Assembly: GCA_913062555.1 (NCBI GenBank)
Contig: CAJXVU010000007.1
Location: 1-64,000 of the forward strand
DNA length: 64,000 bases
Direction of reading: 5' to 3'
DNA from: an uncultured Bacteroidota bacterium
GTDB taxonomy: Bacteria; Bacteroidota; Bacteroidia; Flavobacteriales; Flavobacteriaceae
Positions 16,199 to 25,209 of this stretch are shown in pieces. A program made the translations under genes and the position numbers. Position 1 is the first letter of the stretch. Every line of letters starts with the position of its first letter. The notes beneath the pieces were generated by a model. It was not told the origin of the DNA. It was given only the letters and a program-made list of their open reading frames with translations, and made no database searches.

Positions 16199-17677
16199 AT
16201 GAAAATTCACAAAAACCTACTCATTGCATTTGCAATTATGGGGATTACCTTTAGTTGCTTTGACGATGCAGATGATAACAGCATTTCTGCCAATGAAATT
16301 AATGATTTTGTATGGAAAGGGATGAATGCCGTTTACTTATACAAAGAAAATAAACCCGATCTTGCCAATGATCGGTTTTCAAACACGGGAGAATATGCGG
16401 ATTATTTGAATTCATATAGCACACCAGAAAACTTATTTGAAGATTTAATTTATCAAAGAGAGTCAGTAGATCGATTTAGCTGGATTGTTGACGATTATAT
16501 CGCGCTTGAACAGTTTTTTAGTGGTGTGAGTGAAAGTAATGGGATGGAATTTGGTTTACGGTTTATTCCTGGTAGTAGCAGCGCTATTTTTGGCTATGTA
16601 AGGTATGTTTTACCAAATACAAGTGCCGCCTCTCAAGGCGTAGTCAGGGGGGATGTTTTTACTGCTATTGATGGAACAGATCTTACTCTTGATAATTACC
16701 AATCTCTTTTATCATCTGATAATTATACCATAAATTTAGGCGCTTATGACAATAATGGTACTTCTGAAACTGAGGATGATATCGTAACTTCTGGCTCAGA
16801 GAGCATTTCATTAACAAAGGACCCTTATACTGAAAACCCCATATTCCTTACTGACGTTTTAGATGTTGATGGTGAAAACGTTGGTTATTTAATGTATAAT
16901 GGATTTACGGCAAATTTTGATAGTCAACTCAATGCTGCCTTTTCTAATTTTCTTTCTAATAATGTGCAACATTTAGTTTTAGATTTAAGATATAATCCGG
17001 GAGGCTCTGTAAATACTTCCTTATTATTATCGAGTATGATAACCGGACAATTTACTGGAGAAGTTTATAGTACGGAACAATGGAACCCTGAATTACAAGC
17101 CATATTCCAAACACAGAATCCAGAATCTTTAATTAATAGGTTTGCTAATAATGATGCTGGCACAGCTTTAAGTAGCTTAAACTTAGATAGAGTTTATATA
17201 TTGACTACAGGAAGCTCAGCTTCAGCAAGTGAACTCGTAATAAATTCATTAAATCCATATATTGATGTCGTTCATATTGGGGCCACGACTACTGGTAAGT
17301 ATCAAGCTTCAATTACTGTATATGATTCTGAAAACTTGAGAAGAGAAGGCGCGAATCCTAGTCATGCCTATGCCCTACAACCATTAGTATTAAAATCTTT
17401 AAATGCGATAGGTAATACAGATTATAGTGATGGATTAGTCCCTTCAATCCTGTTACCAGAAGATATTGGAAACCTAGGCGTTCTAGGTGAGGCTTCTGAG
17501 CCTTTATTAGAAGCTGCTTTATCACATATTTCTGGATCTGGTAGAATATCTTCTTCTTTTCTTGAACCTATCGAACTCGTTGGAGACAGTAAAGACTTTG
17601 TCCCTCACGCGAAAGAAATGTATATTGATAAGAAGTTACCCACCGAGATTATAAAAAGAAAATATTTTAATCAATAA
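16199..17677 (+). CDS. S41 (C-terminal processing) peptidase lipoprotein
   Basis: 492 residues. A lipoprotein signal ends TFSC (Cys20), so it is envelope-anchored. A PDZ-like part (about 115-205) contains GYVRYVLPNTSAASQGVVRGDVFTAIDGT. The S41 core has LDLRYNPGGSVNTSLLLSSM and GSSASASELVINSL, with predicted nucleophile Ser342. Lys367 in TTGKYQ lies 25 residues later, the spacing of the Ser/Lys dyad. It probably degrades or trims periplasmic or surface proteins. A strong terminator starts at the base after its stop codon. Confidence 0.92.
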   Translation: MKIHKNLLIAFAIMGITFSCFDDADDNSISANEINDFVWKGMNAVYLYKENKPDLANDRFSNTGEYADYLNSYSTPENLFEDLIYQRESVDRFSWIVDDYIALEQFFSGVSESNGMEFGLRFIPGSSSAIFGYVRYVLPNTSAASQGVVRGDVFTAIDGTDLTLDNYQSLLSSDNYTINLGAYDNNGTSETEDDIVTSGSESISLTKDPYTENPIFLTDVLDVDGENVGYLMYNGFTANFDSQLNAAFSNFLSNNVQHLVLDLRYNPGGSVNTSLLLSSMITGQFTGEVYSTEQWNPELQAIFQTQNPESLINRFANNDAGTALSSLNLDRVYILTTGSSASASELVINSLNPYIDVVHIGATTTGKYQASITVYDSENLRREGANPSHAYALQPLVLKSLNAIGNTDYSDGLVPSILLPEDIGNLGVLGEASEPLLEAALSHISGSGRISSSFLEPIELVGDSKDFVPHAKEMYIDKKLPTEIIKRKYFNQ

Positions 17678-17706
17678 AAAAAGACCGCTCGTTGAGCGGT
17701 CTTTTT
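17678..17706. terminator. Intrinsic terminator after S41 peptidase
   Basis: Stem AGACCGCTC/GAGCGGTCT with a 3-nt loop, flanked by A and T runs. It abuts the stop codon. Confidence 0.9.
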
Positions 17707-17853
17707 AGTTTAAAAACAAATATTCATTATATAACTTTACCATGCCAAAAAATAGAACCTATTTTAATTGGAGTTCGGGTAAAGATTTTGAAATAAATTC
17801 AGAATGACATATTGTATTATACTTCTTAGAAAGTTTACTACTCCTAAAAAGTC

Positions 17854-19782
17854 CTAAAAACTAATATTGAATCCAATATTAATATTTCTCCCTTTAGTAG
17901 AATATCCATATAGTTCTTGATAATCTTCATTTAAAAGATTGGTAAGGTTTGCAAAAAGTGTCACTTTATTATTGATCAATTTATGACTTACGTAAAAATC
18001 TAATAAATTATAACTCTCTAAGCTCACAAGCTCCGTTGCAAAAATGTCACTATTATAAAAAGCATCTGCCCGTTCATCATTAAATTGATAAGAGACACTC
18101 ATAAAAGTAGCATCATTTAACTGGTAATTTAATTTTGCATTTACCTTTATTTCTGGAATCCGAAGGTTTAAATCTTCTTCAACTTTTGTATAAGTTACAT
18201 TGGTTTTTAGTAGTAAATTTTTAGATAATTTAAAATCGGCATTTAACTCTATTCCTCTAGCAGTAAACGATTCATCTATATTGTTATATTGAAATATCCA
18301 GTCACCTAAATCTACAAAATCAATAAAATTTGTTTCCTTTCTATTAAAATAAACAAGATTTATTGTGGCTTTATCACTAATACCAAGCTCTGCTCCTACT
18401 TCAATCGTTCGATTCTCTTCTGGATCTAATTCACTATTTCCGTATGTAGGCTCAAATAATTGGTATAATGAAGGCGTGATATATGCAGTACTATAACTTG
18501 CTAATCCTTTTACATAGCCAAAAGTCACCTCTTTTTTTAACGAAGGGTTTACACTATAAACAAAATGTGAACCATAGACACTATGGTTATTAAGCCTTAA
18601 ACCAGCATTTACATGTAAACCTGCTTCTGCAAAATAAACCACATTCGCATATGGATCTACAATGGTAAACTTGGCGTCATCTGGGTTTATTACTTGCGCA
18701 AAATCTGCTTCTCCATAAGGAACTGAAAAACTTTCCATTGCATTCTCTTGAAAATTCACACCCAATACGGTATAGAACTTATTGTCGAAATTATACTTGT
18801 TATAAAAGTCAACAATAATACTCTGTGCATTTGATATAGACGGAAACCCAGACTCAAATTCTCGTTCGATATCATTATATGCCGCATTTAACACAATACT
18901 TCCTTTGTTATACTTGAATTCTTGAGCAATACCAAGTCTATATTGATTTGATTTGGCTACATAATTTGCATCAGCAAAACTAAACCCATCATCAAAATCG
19001 GAATCATATTCATCAAAACTTCCATAGACATTCAATTTAAAGGCCTGAGAAAATTTATAACCCAACTTCAAATTTCCATTAATTGCACTAAGCGCATCTT
19101 TTTCTGTACCATTTGCAACTGCAGATAATCCATTGGTAAACTGATTCCCAAAGCTTGCTAAATAACTAAATTTGTCAAGGGTGCCATTAACAGATACACT
19201 ATTTCTGAAATTTTCTATTGAATAATTGTTATCATCTTGAGATTGATTAGTCCCTAAAACACTTCTAAAGTTTGCCGAAATGGCTTTTTTAGAGGACTTC
19301 TTTAAAGTGATATTAATCACCGCAGTAGCAGCTCCCGAACCATATAATGTACTGGAAGCTCCTTTTAAAATTTCAATGGATGCTACCTGATCTGCATTTA
19401 ATAATCGTAAATCGTAGTCGTTAGCAATTTGAGATGCATCTGTAACTGCAATGCCATCAATGAGAACAATAACTTGTCTGTTACGACCGCCTCGTACAAA
19501 GTAGCTTAAATTTTGCCCTGCATTACTTTTTGTTCCATTAATCTCAATTCCTACTGTGGAATTAATAATTTCAGCGATACTCTTACCTTGTAGCTGCTGC
19601 AATTCTTTGGCTGTAATCTTGGTGATTACCTTCCCTGAATCTTCTCTTTTAATTTCAAACCGAGAGTTTGTAATTACCACTTCTTCCAATTGTTCTACAT
19701 TGGTTTCTTCGTCTTGTTGCGAAAATCCAACTGCTGAGATAAGTGTACAACAGACACCTAAAACACATGTTTTTTTGTTCAT
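17854..19782 (-). CDS. btuB: TonB-dependent outer-membrane receptor, probably for cobalamin
   Basis: 642 residues. After a signal peptide (GFSQQ, about 22) there is a TonB-box-like EEVVITNSRFEI. The plug follows (about 50-165: VFVRGGR-type VRGGRNRQVIVLIDG, then SIEILKGASSTLYGSGAATAVINI), and then a 22-strand-type barrel ending in ...NIGFNISF (terminal Phe). The length and short extracellular loops fit BtuB better than SusC. Specificity is supported by the cobalamin riboswitch in its 5' leader and by the divergent BtuFCD-like genes. Cargo is therefore inferred to be a corrinoid. Confidence 0.9.
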   Translation of the reverse strand: MNKKTCVLGVCCTLISAVGFSQQDEETNVEQLEEVVITNSRFEIKREDSGKVITKITAKELQQLQGKSIAEIINSTVGIEINGTKSNAGQNLSYFVRGGRNRQVIVLIDGIAVTDASQIANDYDLRLLNADQVASIEILKGASSTLYGSGAATAVINITLKKSSKKAISANFRSVLGTNQSQDDNNYSIENFRNSVSVNGTLDKFSYLASFGNQFTNGLSAVANGTEKDALSAINGNLKLGYKFSQAFKLNVYGSFDEYDSDFDDGFSFADANYVAKSNQYRLGIAQEFKYNKGSIVLNAAYNDIEREFESGFPSISNAQSIIVDFYNKYNFDNKFYTVLGVNFQENAMESFSVPYGEADFAQVINPDDAKFTIVDPYANVVYFAEAGLHVNAGLRLNNHSVYGSHFVYSVNPSLKKEVTFGYVKGLASYSTAYITPSLYQLFEPTYGNSELDPEENRTIEVGAELGISDKATINLVYFNRKETNFIDFVDLGDWIFQYNNIDESFTARGIELNADFKLSKNLLLKTNVTYTKVEEDLNLRIPEIKVNAKLNYQLNDATFMSVSYQFNDERADAFYNSDIFATELVSLESYNLLDFYVSHKLINNKVTLFANLTNLLNEDYQELYGYSTKGRNINIGFNISF

Positions 19783-20043
19783 TTTAATTAATTGTTACTC
19801 GAGAATGGTATGTTTATTATACCTATGTTATCTATAAACTAAATTAACCGCTATAAAACTGTGCTTCAACCGCTATCCTTCAAAACAATACATAATTGAA
19901 CCATACTTCGACAGGGCCAGTACAGGAGGTTATGCTTATTTTTTTACGAATAAACAAAAAGTCACTAATTTTCTTTAGGGTGAATTCAGCTGATAACTAA
20001 CATTCAACTTTTATCCCGAAAGTTTAACTTATTTTTGTTGAAA
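19783..20043 (-). promoter_or_regulatory. Long leader between riboswitch aptamer and btuB start
   Basis: About 260 nt separate the aptamer from the TonB-receptor ATG. This is presumably the expression platform. It also contains the sequence at 19901-19926 (ACTTCGACAGGGCCAG core), which resembles the intergenic TGAGCTTGTCGAAG-type repeat common in Bacteroidota genomes. No ORF is convincing here. Confidence 0.4.
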
Positions 20044-20240
20044 ATGGCAGGTCTCCTGACTTGCGTCTTCATGTTGGTCTTCCCAAAGCAGTATTAGCTA
20101 GCAATTTTACTTGCTTATCTAATTATTTCTTCAGTGACTTGAAGTATAACATGAAGCTTTATAGCTTACAGTTGCGGGAACAGTTCTGGAATTAATATAT
20201 ATAATTATTTCACCAGATTCCCTTTTAATCTCTTCAGAAT
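20044..20240 (-). ncRNA. Cobalamin (B12) riboswitch aptamer
   Basis: Read on the minus strand, the conserved elements occur in order: GGGAATCTGGTGAAA (20208-20225 region), CCCGCAACTGTAAGCT (20161-20177 region), and the B12 box GACGCAAGTCAGGAGACCTGCC (20046-20067). The spacing fits a class I aptamer. It lies in the leader of the TonB receptor and should reduce its expression when cobalamin is plentiful. It is not in the transcript of the divergent BtuF operon. Confidence 0.95.
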
Positions 20241-20268
20241 AAATTCTAAAAAGAACCAAAATTCACCG

Positions 20269-20276
20269 CAAAATTA
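20269..20276 (-). promoter_or_regulatory. -7 box of riboswitch/btuB transcript (TAATTTTG)
   Basis: It matches TAnnTTTG on the minus strand and places the transcript start just ahead of the riboswitch aptamer. Confidence 0.55.
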
Positions 20277-20317
20277 AACATTTTGATTAATGATTCTATC
20301 ATAAGCCTAAATAATAT

Positions 20318-20325
20318 TACTTTTG
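20318..20325 (+). promoter_or_regulatory. -7 box of btuF operon (TACTTTTG)
   Basis: It matches TAnnTTTG and predicts a start around 20331. The 5' leader before the TTG at 20347 would be only about 15 nt, too short for a riboswitch. Confidence 0.55.
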
Positions 20326-20346
20326 ATCTTATAAAATACTGATCCT

Positions 20347-21486
20347 TTGAAAAAAATAACTCTATTCATCATTTTAATCATATGTACTTCTTGTAAAAAA
20401 GAATCTAAAACCTATACGACTAAGACCTCTGAAGGCACTGAGCTTGTTTTAAAATATGCCAAAGGTTTTAGCATTACTGATTTTGAATCTTATAAAATAT
20501 TACATATAAAAAACCCATGGCCAAACGCTGATAAAACCTATAGTTATAAAATATTAAATACGGCTACTAAAAAATCTCATGACGCTAAAAACTCATATAC
20601 GGGTTCTTTTGTGGCACCACTGAAGTCAATTGTTGTAACCTCAACAACACACATCCCTGCACTCGAACTTTTGGGGGTTGAACAATCACTCGTTGGGTTT
20701 CCTTCCACAGATTATGTCTCTTCTGAAAAAACTAGAATTCGGATAGATAATGGACAAGTAAGAGAGCTGGGGAAAAATGAAGGAATAAATATTGAAGTGT
20801 TATTAGAATTACAACCAGATGTTGTCGTTGGTTATGGTATTGATGGTGTTAATAAAACTTTTGAAACGATACAAAAAGCTAATATTCCTGTAATTTATAA
20901 TGGGGATTGGATTGAAACTTCTGCTTTAGCTAAAGCGGAGTGGATTAAATTTTTTGCGGTACTCTATAATAAAGAAGCTAAAGCCGATTCAATTTTCAAT
21001 AGGATTGAAAAAGACTATCTCAATGCAAAAAAACTCGCAGCAACAGCAACATCAAAACCAACGGTTATATGTGGCGCCATGCATAAAGATGTTTGGTATT
21101 TGCCAAATGGCACAAGTCCAGAAGCACAATTTCTTAAAGATGCTAATGTTGATTATCTATGGAGTGAAACAAAAGGAAAAGGGAGTTTGGCCCTAAGTTT
21201 TGAAAGTGTTTTTGAAAAAGGTCGAGCCGCCCAGTTATGGCTTAGCCCTTCGTATTATACGAGCATGGAAGCCATTGAAAAAGCCAACGAACATTATACA
21301 AAATTCGAAGCCTTTAAAAGCAATAATATTTATTCATTTAGTAATACTACGGGAAAGACTGGAGGTGTATTATATTATGAACTTGGTACGGCACGACCGG
21401 ATTTAGTATTGAAAGATCTTATTAAAATATGTCACCCAGAATTATTAAATGACTACGAACCCTTTTTCTTTAGACCTTTAGATTAA
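20347..21486 (+). CDS. btuF: Cobalamin/iron-type ABC transporter substrate-binding lipoprotein
   Basis: 379 residues with a TTG start at 20347, giving MKKITLFIILIICTSC, a lipoprotein signal with Cys16. The helical-backbone metal-receptor fold (PF01497) is visible as VVTSTTHIPALELLGVEQSLVGFPS and LLELQPDVVVGYGIDGVN. The C-terminal lobe contains KTGGVLYYELGTARPDLVLKDLIKICHPEL. It delivers the ligand to the permease encoded 3 bp downstream. Cobalamin rather than siderophore specificity is inferred from the riboswitch-bearing TonB receptor gene next door. Confidence 0.87.
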   Translation: MKKITLFIILIICTSCKKESKTYTTKTSEGTELVLKYAKGFSITDFESYKILHIKNPWPNADKTYSYKILNTATKKSHDAKNSYTGSFVAPLKSIVVTSTTHIPALELLGVEQSLVGFPSTDYVSSEKTRIRIDNGQVRELGKNEGINIEVLLELQPDVVVGYGIDGVNKTFETIQKANIPVIYNGDWIETSALAKAEWIKFFAVLYNKEAKADSIFNRIEKDYLNAKKLAATATSKPTVICGAMHKDVWYLPNGTSPEAQFLKDANVDYLWSETKGKGSLALSFESVFEKGRAAQLWLSPSYYTSMEAIEKANEHYTKFEAFKSNNIYSFSNTTGKTGGVLYYELGTARPDLVLKDLIKICHPELLNDYEPFFFRPLD

Positions 21487-21489
21487 GAA

Positions 21490-22515
21490 ATGAAAGCCTC
21501 ATACAAATATTCGTTTTTAATATTAGGTATCATTCTGCTGTTCTGCTTTTTTATGAATATTAGTTTGGGCTCAGTCTCTATTCCTTTTAAAGATGTATTT
21601 AATAGTTTGATTGGTGCCTCAACCGAGGTTGAATCCTGGGAACATATAGTACAAGGCTATCGTTTACCAAAGGCTTTTACTGCTATATTAGTCGGTTCGG
21701 GATTAGGGATCTCGGGTTTACTTATGCAAACTTTATTTAGAAATCCACTAGCAGGGCCATTTGTACTTGGGATTACCTCAGGGGCAAGTTTAGGTGTTGC
21801 CTTAATAATTATGGGAGCTTCAATTTTTGGAGGGACACTTGCCGGCTTACTTATTTCAAAATGGAGTTTGGTTATAGCAGCAAGTTTAGGTAGTTTTTTA
21901 GTCCTCCTAGCTGTACTTATTGTCTCAATGCGAGTAAGAGATACCATGGCAATTTTAATTATCGGACTTATGTTTGGAAGTATCACAGCAGCTGTAGTTA
22001 GTGTCCTTTCTTACTTTAGTTCGGCGGAGCAATTGCAACAATATATTTTTTGGGGCTTTGGGAGTCTTGGTAATTTAGCTTGGAATGAACTTTTGGTATT
22101 CTTCATCATTTACAGTATTGGTATACTCATAAGCATGACCTCAATAAAATCATTAAATACGCTTTTGTTAGGCGAGAATTATGCAAAAAGCTTAGGCTTA
22201 AACCTCAAAAAAAGTCGTTTACTTATTATTCTAGCAACAAGTTTATTAGCTGGGACAATTACCGCGTTTGCTGGCCCGATTGCTTTTATCGGCTTGGCAA
22301 TTCCACATATGACCAGACAAATTTTTAATACCTCAAATCATAAAATACTATTACCCGCAGTATTTTTGTTTGGAGCAATTATCATGCTTATTTGTGATAG
22401 TATTGCGCAATTACCTACAAGTGATTACACATTACCAATTAATGCCATTACCTCTTTAATTGGTGCTCCTGTGGTGATATGGTTATTAGTTAGGAAACGA
22501 AAAATGATATTTTAA
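21490..22515 (+). CDS. btuC: FecCD/BtuC-family ABC permease
   Basis: 341 residues with about ten transmembrane helices. Family motifs are RLPKAFTAILVGSGLGISGLLMQTLFRNPLAGPFVLGITSGASLG near the N terminus and GPIAFIGLAIPHMTRQIF (the cytoplasmic loop that contacts the ATPase). It ends LLVRKRK. It starts 3 bp after btuF. It forms the inner-membrane channel of the B12-type importer. Confidence 0.93.
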   Translation: MKASYKYSFLILGIILLFCFFMNISLGSVSIPFKDVFNSLIGASTEVESWEHIVQGYRLPKAFTAILVGSGLGISGLLMQTLFRNPLAGPFVLGITSGASLGVALIIMGASIFGGTLAGLLISKWSLVIAASLGSFLVLLAVLIVSMRVRDTMAILIIGLMFGSITAAVVSVLSYFSSAEQLQQYIFWGFGSLGNLAWNELLVFFIIYSIGILISMTSIKSLNTLLLGENYAKSLGLNLKKSRLLIILATSLLAGTITAFAGPIAFIGLAIPHMTRQIFNTSNHKILLPAVFLFGAIIMLICDSIAQLPTSDYTLPINAITSLIGAPVVIWLLVRKRKMIF

Positions 22516-22561
22516 TATAGACAATAAACAAAACCAATAAATGAGCTTATAAAAACTATTG

Positions 22562-22957
22562 ATGAAACAACAATTATTACATATTGCTTTAGTCGTTAAA
22601 GATTATGATGAAGCCATCGATTTTTATACCCATAAATTAAACTTTGATTTAGTTGAAGACACCAAACAAAGCGAACACAAAAGATGGGTAATTGTGAGAC
22701 CTAAAGGCACTGAAGGCTGCTCTATTTTATTAGCTAAAGGTGCAAACGACTTTCAAAAAAGTAGAATAGGTAATCAAACCGGAGGACGCGTATTTCTATT
22801 TCTATATACAGATAATTTCGAAAGAGATCATCAAAACCTAATAAAACAAAAGATTAAAATTATAAGAGCGCCTTCTCATGAAGCATATGGAACTGTATTA
22901 GTTTTTGAAGATCTCTATGGGAACTTATGGGATTTGATTGAACCAAAAGAAAATTAA
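22562..22957 (+). CDS. VOC-family (glyoxalase-fold) protein inside the B12 transporter operon
   Basis: 131 residues from ATG 22562 (a TTG one codon earlier is less likely). It is a single vicinal-oxygen-chelate domain: LLHIALVVKDYDEAIDFYTHKLNFDLVEDTK at the N terminus and GTVLVFEDLYGNLWDLIEP at the C terminus. Potential metal ligands are His and Glu residues in these beta strands. Its stop overlaps the ATPase ATG by one base (TAATG), so it is tightly coupled to transport. VOC proteins include glyoxalases, dioxygenases and binding proteins; a corrinoid-related role is only suggested by position. Confidence 0.85.
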   Translation: MKQQLLHIALVVKDYDEAIDFYTHKLNFDLVEDTKQSEHKRWVIVRPKGTEGCSILLAKGANDFQKSRIGNQTGGRVFLFLYTDNFERDHQNLIKQKIKIIRAPSHEAYGTVLVFEDLYGNLWDLIEPKEN

Positions 22958-23751
22958 TGTCAAATAACAATCAACATATCGTCTTAAAAACCCAGGATTT
23001 AGCTATTGGCTATAAGCACAAAAAAGTTGAGACTGTTGTGTCTAAAAACATTAATATTGAATTACATAAAGGCGAATTAATTGGTCTTGTTGGTGCCAAT
23101 GGGATTGGAAAATCAACATTGTTACGAACTTTAACCAAAGTACAACCAATGCTCTTAGGAGAAGTATCCATCAATAATATTTCATTAGACACCTTTAATA
23201 ATATAGATTTAGCGAAGTCCTTAAGCTTGGTTTTAACTGAGCAGGTGGCTTCAAAAAACATGTCTGTGTTTGAGTTGGTTGCTTTAGGTAGACAGCCTTA
23301 TACCAATTGGGTTGGGAGTTTAACAGCCAATGATCTCTCTATCGTTAATAAAGCTATTTCGCAAACAACTATTGAATCCTTAAAACATAAAAGGTGCTTT
23401 GAACTCAGTGATGGACAGTTACAAAAGGTCATGATTGCTCGTGCTCTAGCTCAAGACACAGATTTAATTATTCTTGATGAACCAACAACACATCTCGATA
23501 TGTATCATAAGGCCTATATTTTAAAACTCCTTCAAAAACTAACTAGAGACACCAATAAAACCATATTATTTTCCTCTCATGAAATTGATCTGTCTATTCA
23601 ATTGTGTGATAAACTTATGGTTATGACCGAAAGCAATGTTATTATTGACACGCCTGAAAACCATATAAAACAGGGGAATTTTAAATCCTTATTCCCTGAA
23701 GACCTCATTATTTTTGATTCTGAAACGAAATCGTTTAGAGTTAATAAGTAA
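22957..23751 (+). CDS. btuD: BtuD/FecE-type ABC transporter ATPase
   Basis: 264 residues. Walker A is GANGIGKST, the signature is LSDGQLQKVMIARALAQ (Ser-Asp-Gly-Gln rather than Ser-Gly-Gly-Gln), Walker B is LIILDEPTTHLD, and the switch His is in FSSHEID. It completes the importer with btuF and btuC. It is translationally coupled to the preceding VOC gene. Slight divergence in the signature motif is common in this subfamily. Confidence 0.93.
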   Translation: MSNNNQHIVLKTQDLAIGYKHKKVETVVSKNINIELHKGELIGLVGANGIGKSTLLRTLTKVQPMLLGEVSINNISLDTFNNIDLAKSLSLVLTEQVASKNMSVFELVALGRQPYTNWVGSLTANDLSIVNKAISQTTIESLKHKRCFELSDGQLQKVMIARALAQDTDLIILDEPTTHLDMYHKAYILKLLQKLTRDTNKTILFSSHEIDLSIQLCDKLMVMTESNVIIDTPENHIKQGNFKSLFPEDLIIFDSETKSFRVNK

Positions 23752-23786
23752 GCTTATTTATACTTTGCCAGATATTTCTATAGACG

Positions 23787-23794
23787 TATATTTG
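23787..23794 (+). promoter_or_regulatory. -7 box of rmuC (TATATTTG)
   Basis: A TTG at 23765-23767 lies 19 bp upstream of this TAnnTTTG box, and the rmuC ATG follows 16 bp downstream. Confidence 0.6.
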
Positions 23795-23810
23795 AGAAAC
23801 AACTTTTTTA

Positions 23811-25136
23811 ATGAACGACAACATTATCTTAATCATTTCCATATTGGCTTCCGGAGCTATTGGTGCTTATTTAGGCATCACTTTTTCTAAATTGAAAAGC
23901 AAAAGTGAAAAAAGTACGTTAGAAGAACGACAAAGTCAATTAAATAATACTATTGAAGATTTACGCAAATCCATTTCAAACTTAGAAATAGAGCGTGATA
24001 AATTTAGAGATGAAAGAGAAGGATTGAATTTAGAGTTGGTTCAAAAAAACACAGAATTTGACAATCTTCAGCAACTTTATATTAAGCAAGAAGAAGAGCT
24101 GGAAGAACGCCAGGAACAGCTTCGGAAAGATTTTGAACTATTGGCTACAAAAATATTGGATGAAAAATCGGAAAAATTTACACTTCAGAATAAAGAAAAC
24201 ATCAAAAATATTTTAACGCCATTACAAGAGAAAATCCAAGGCTTTGAGAAAAAAGTTGAAGATTCTCAAAAGGAAAGTATTAGCATGCATTCGGCTTTAA
24301 AAGAGCAACTATTAGGATTAAAAGATCTCAATCAGCAAATGACTAAAGAAGCCACTAACCTTACAAAAGCATTGAAAGGAGATAGTAAATTACAAGGAAA
24401 TTGGGGCGAATTGGTTTTAGAACGCGTACTCGAAAAATCTGGGTTAGAAAAAGATAGAGAATATTATGTACAACAAAGTTTTACTTTAGAAGATGGCTCC
24501 CGTGTATTACCAGATGTGGTTTTACATCTACCCGACCATAAGAAAATGATTATTGATTCTAAAGTCTCTATTACAGATTATAATAGATATGTTAATGCAG
24601 ATGATGAGCATGAGAAAACTGCTTTTTTGAAAGCTCACGTCAATTCTATTAAAAAACATGTAGATCAATTGTCTGATAAGAACTACCAGGATTTATATGA
24701 TATTGAATCTCCAGATTTTGTCTTAATGTTTATTCCTATTGAGCCTGCTTTTGCTGTTGCTATCAATGAAGATAATGCATTATATAATAAGGCTTTCGAA
24801 AAAAATATAGTTATTGTGACACCAACTACCCTTTTAGCCACATTACGAACTATTGATACCATGTGGAATAATGAGAAACAACAAAGAAACGCAATAGAAA
24901 TTGCTAGACAAGCAGGCGCTTTATATGATAAATTCGAAGGCTTGGTAAAAGATTTAACCGGTGTTGGCAAAAAAATTGACGATGCTAAAAAGGATTATTC
25001 ATCGGCCATGAACAAATTAGTTGATGGTAGAGGAAACCTTATATCTAGTGTTGAAAAACTTAAGAAAATGGGAGCGAAAGCTAAAAAAGCACTTCCCGAA
25101 GCTATTTTAAAACGCGCAGAGGAGGAATCTGAGTAG
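23811..25136 (+). CDS. rmuC: RmuC-family DNA recombination protein
   Basis: 441 residues. There is an N-terminal membrane anchor (about 4-24) and a long coiled coil (about 30-180, rich in E, K, Q). The RmuC nuclease-like domain (about 190-400) contains GNWGELVLERVLEKSGLEK, DVVLHLPDHKKMIIDSKVS and VIVTPTTLLATLRTID. The IDSKV segment is the family's catalytic-type core. The family limits inversions at short inverted repeats. It has its own promoter after the B12 operon. Confidence 0.95.
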   Translation: MNDNIILIISILASGAIGAYLGITFSKLKSKSEKSTLEERQSQLNNTIEDLRKSISNLEIERDKFRDEREGLNLELVQKNTEFDNLQQLYIKQEEELEERQEQLRKDFELLATKILDEKSEKFTLQNKENIKNILTPLQEKIQGFEKKVEDSQKESISMHSALKEQLLGLKDLNQQMTKEATNLTKALKGDSKLQGNWGELVLERVLEKSGLEKDREYYVQQSFTLEDGSRVLPDVVLHLPDHKKMIIDSKVSITDYNRYVNADDEHEKTAFLKAHVNSIKKHVDQLSDKNYQDLYDIESPDFVLMFIPIEPAFAVAINEDNALYNKAFEKNIVIVTPTTLLATLRTIDTMWNNEKQQRNAIEIARQAGALYDKFEGLVKDLTGVGKKIDDAKKDYSSAMNKLVDGRGNLISSVEKLKKMGAKAKKALPEAILKRAEEESE

Positions 25137-25209
25137 TATATTTTATAGGAACGCTTAGTAGATTTAGTATAGCCATAGTTGTTGGCATAATTTTCAAGCT
25201 ATTTAATCA

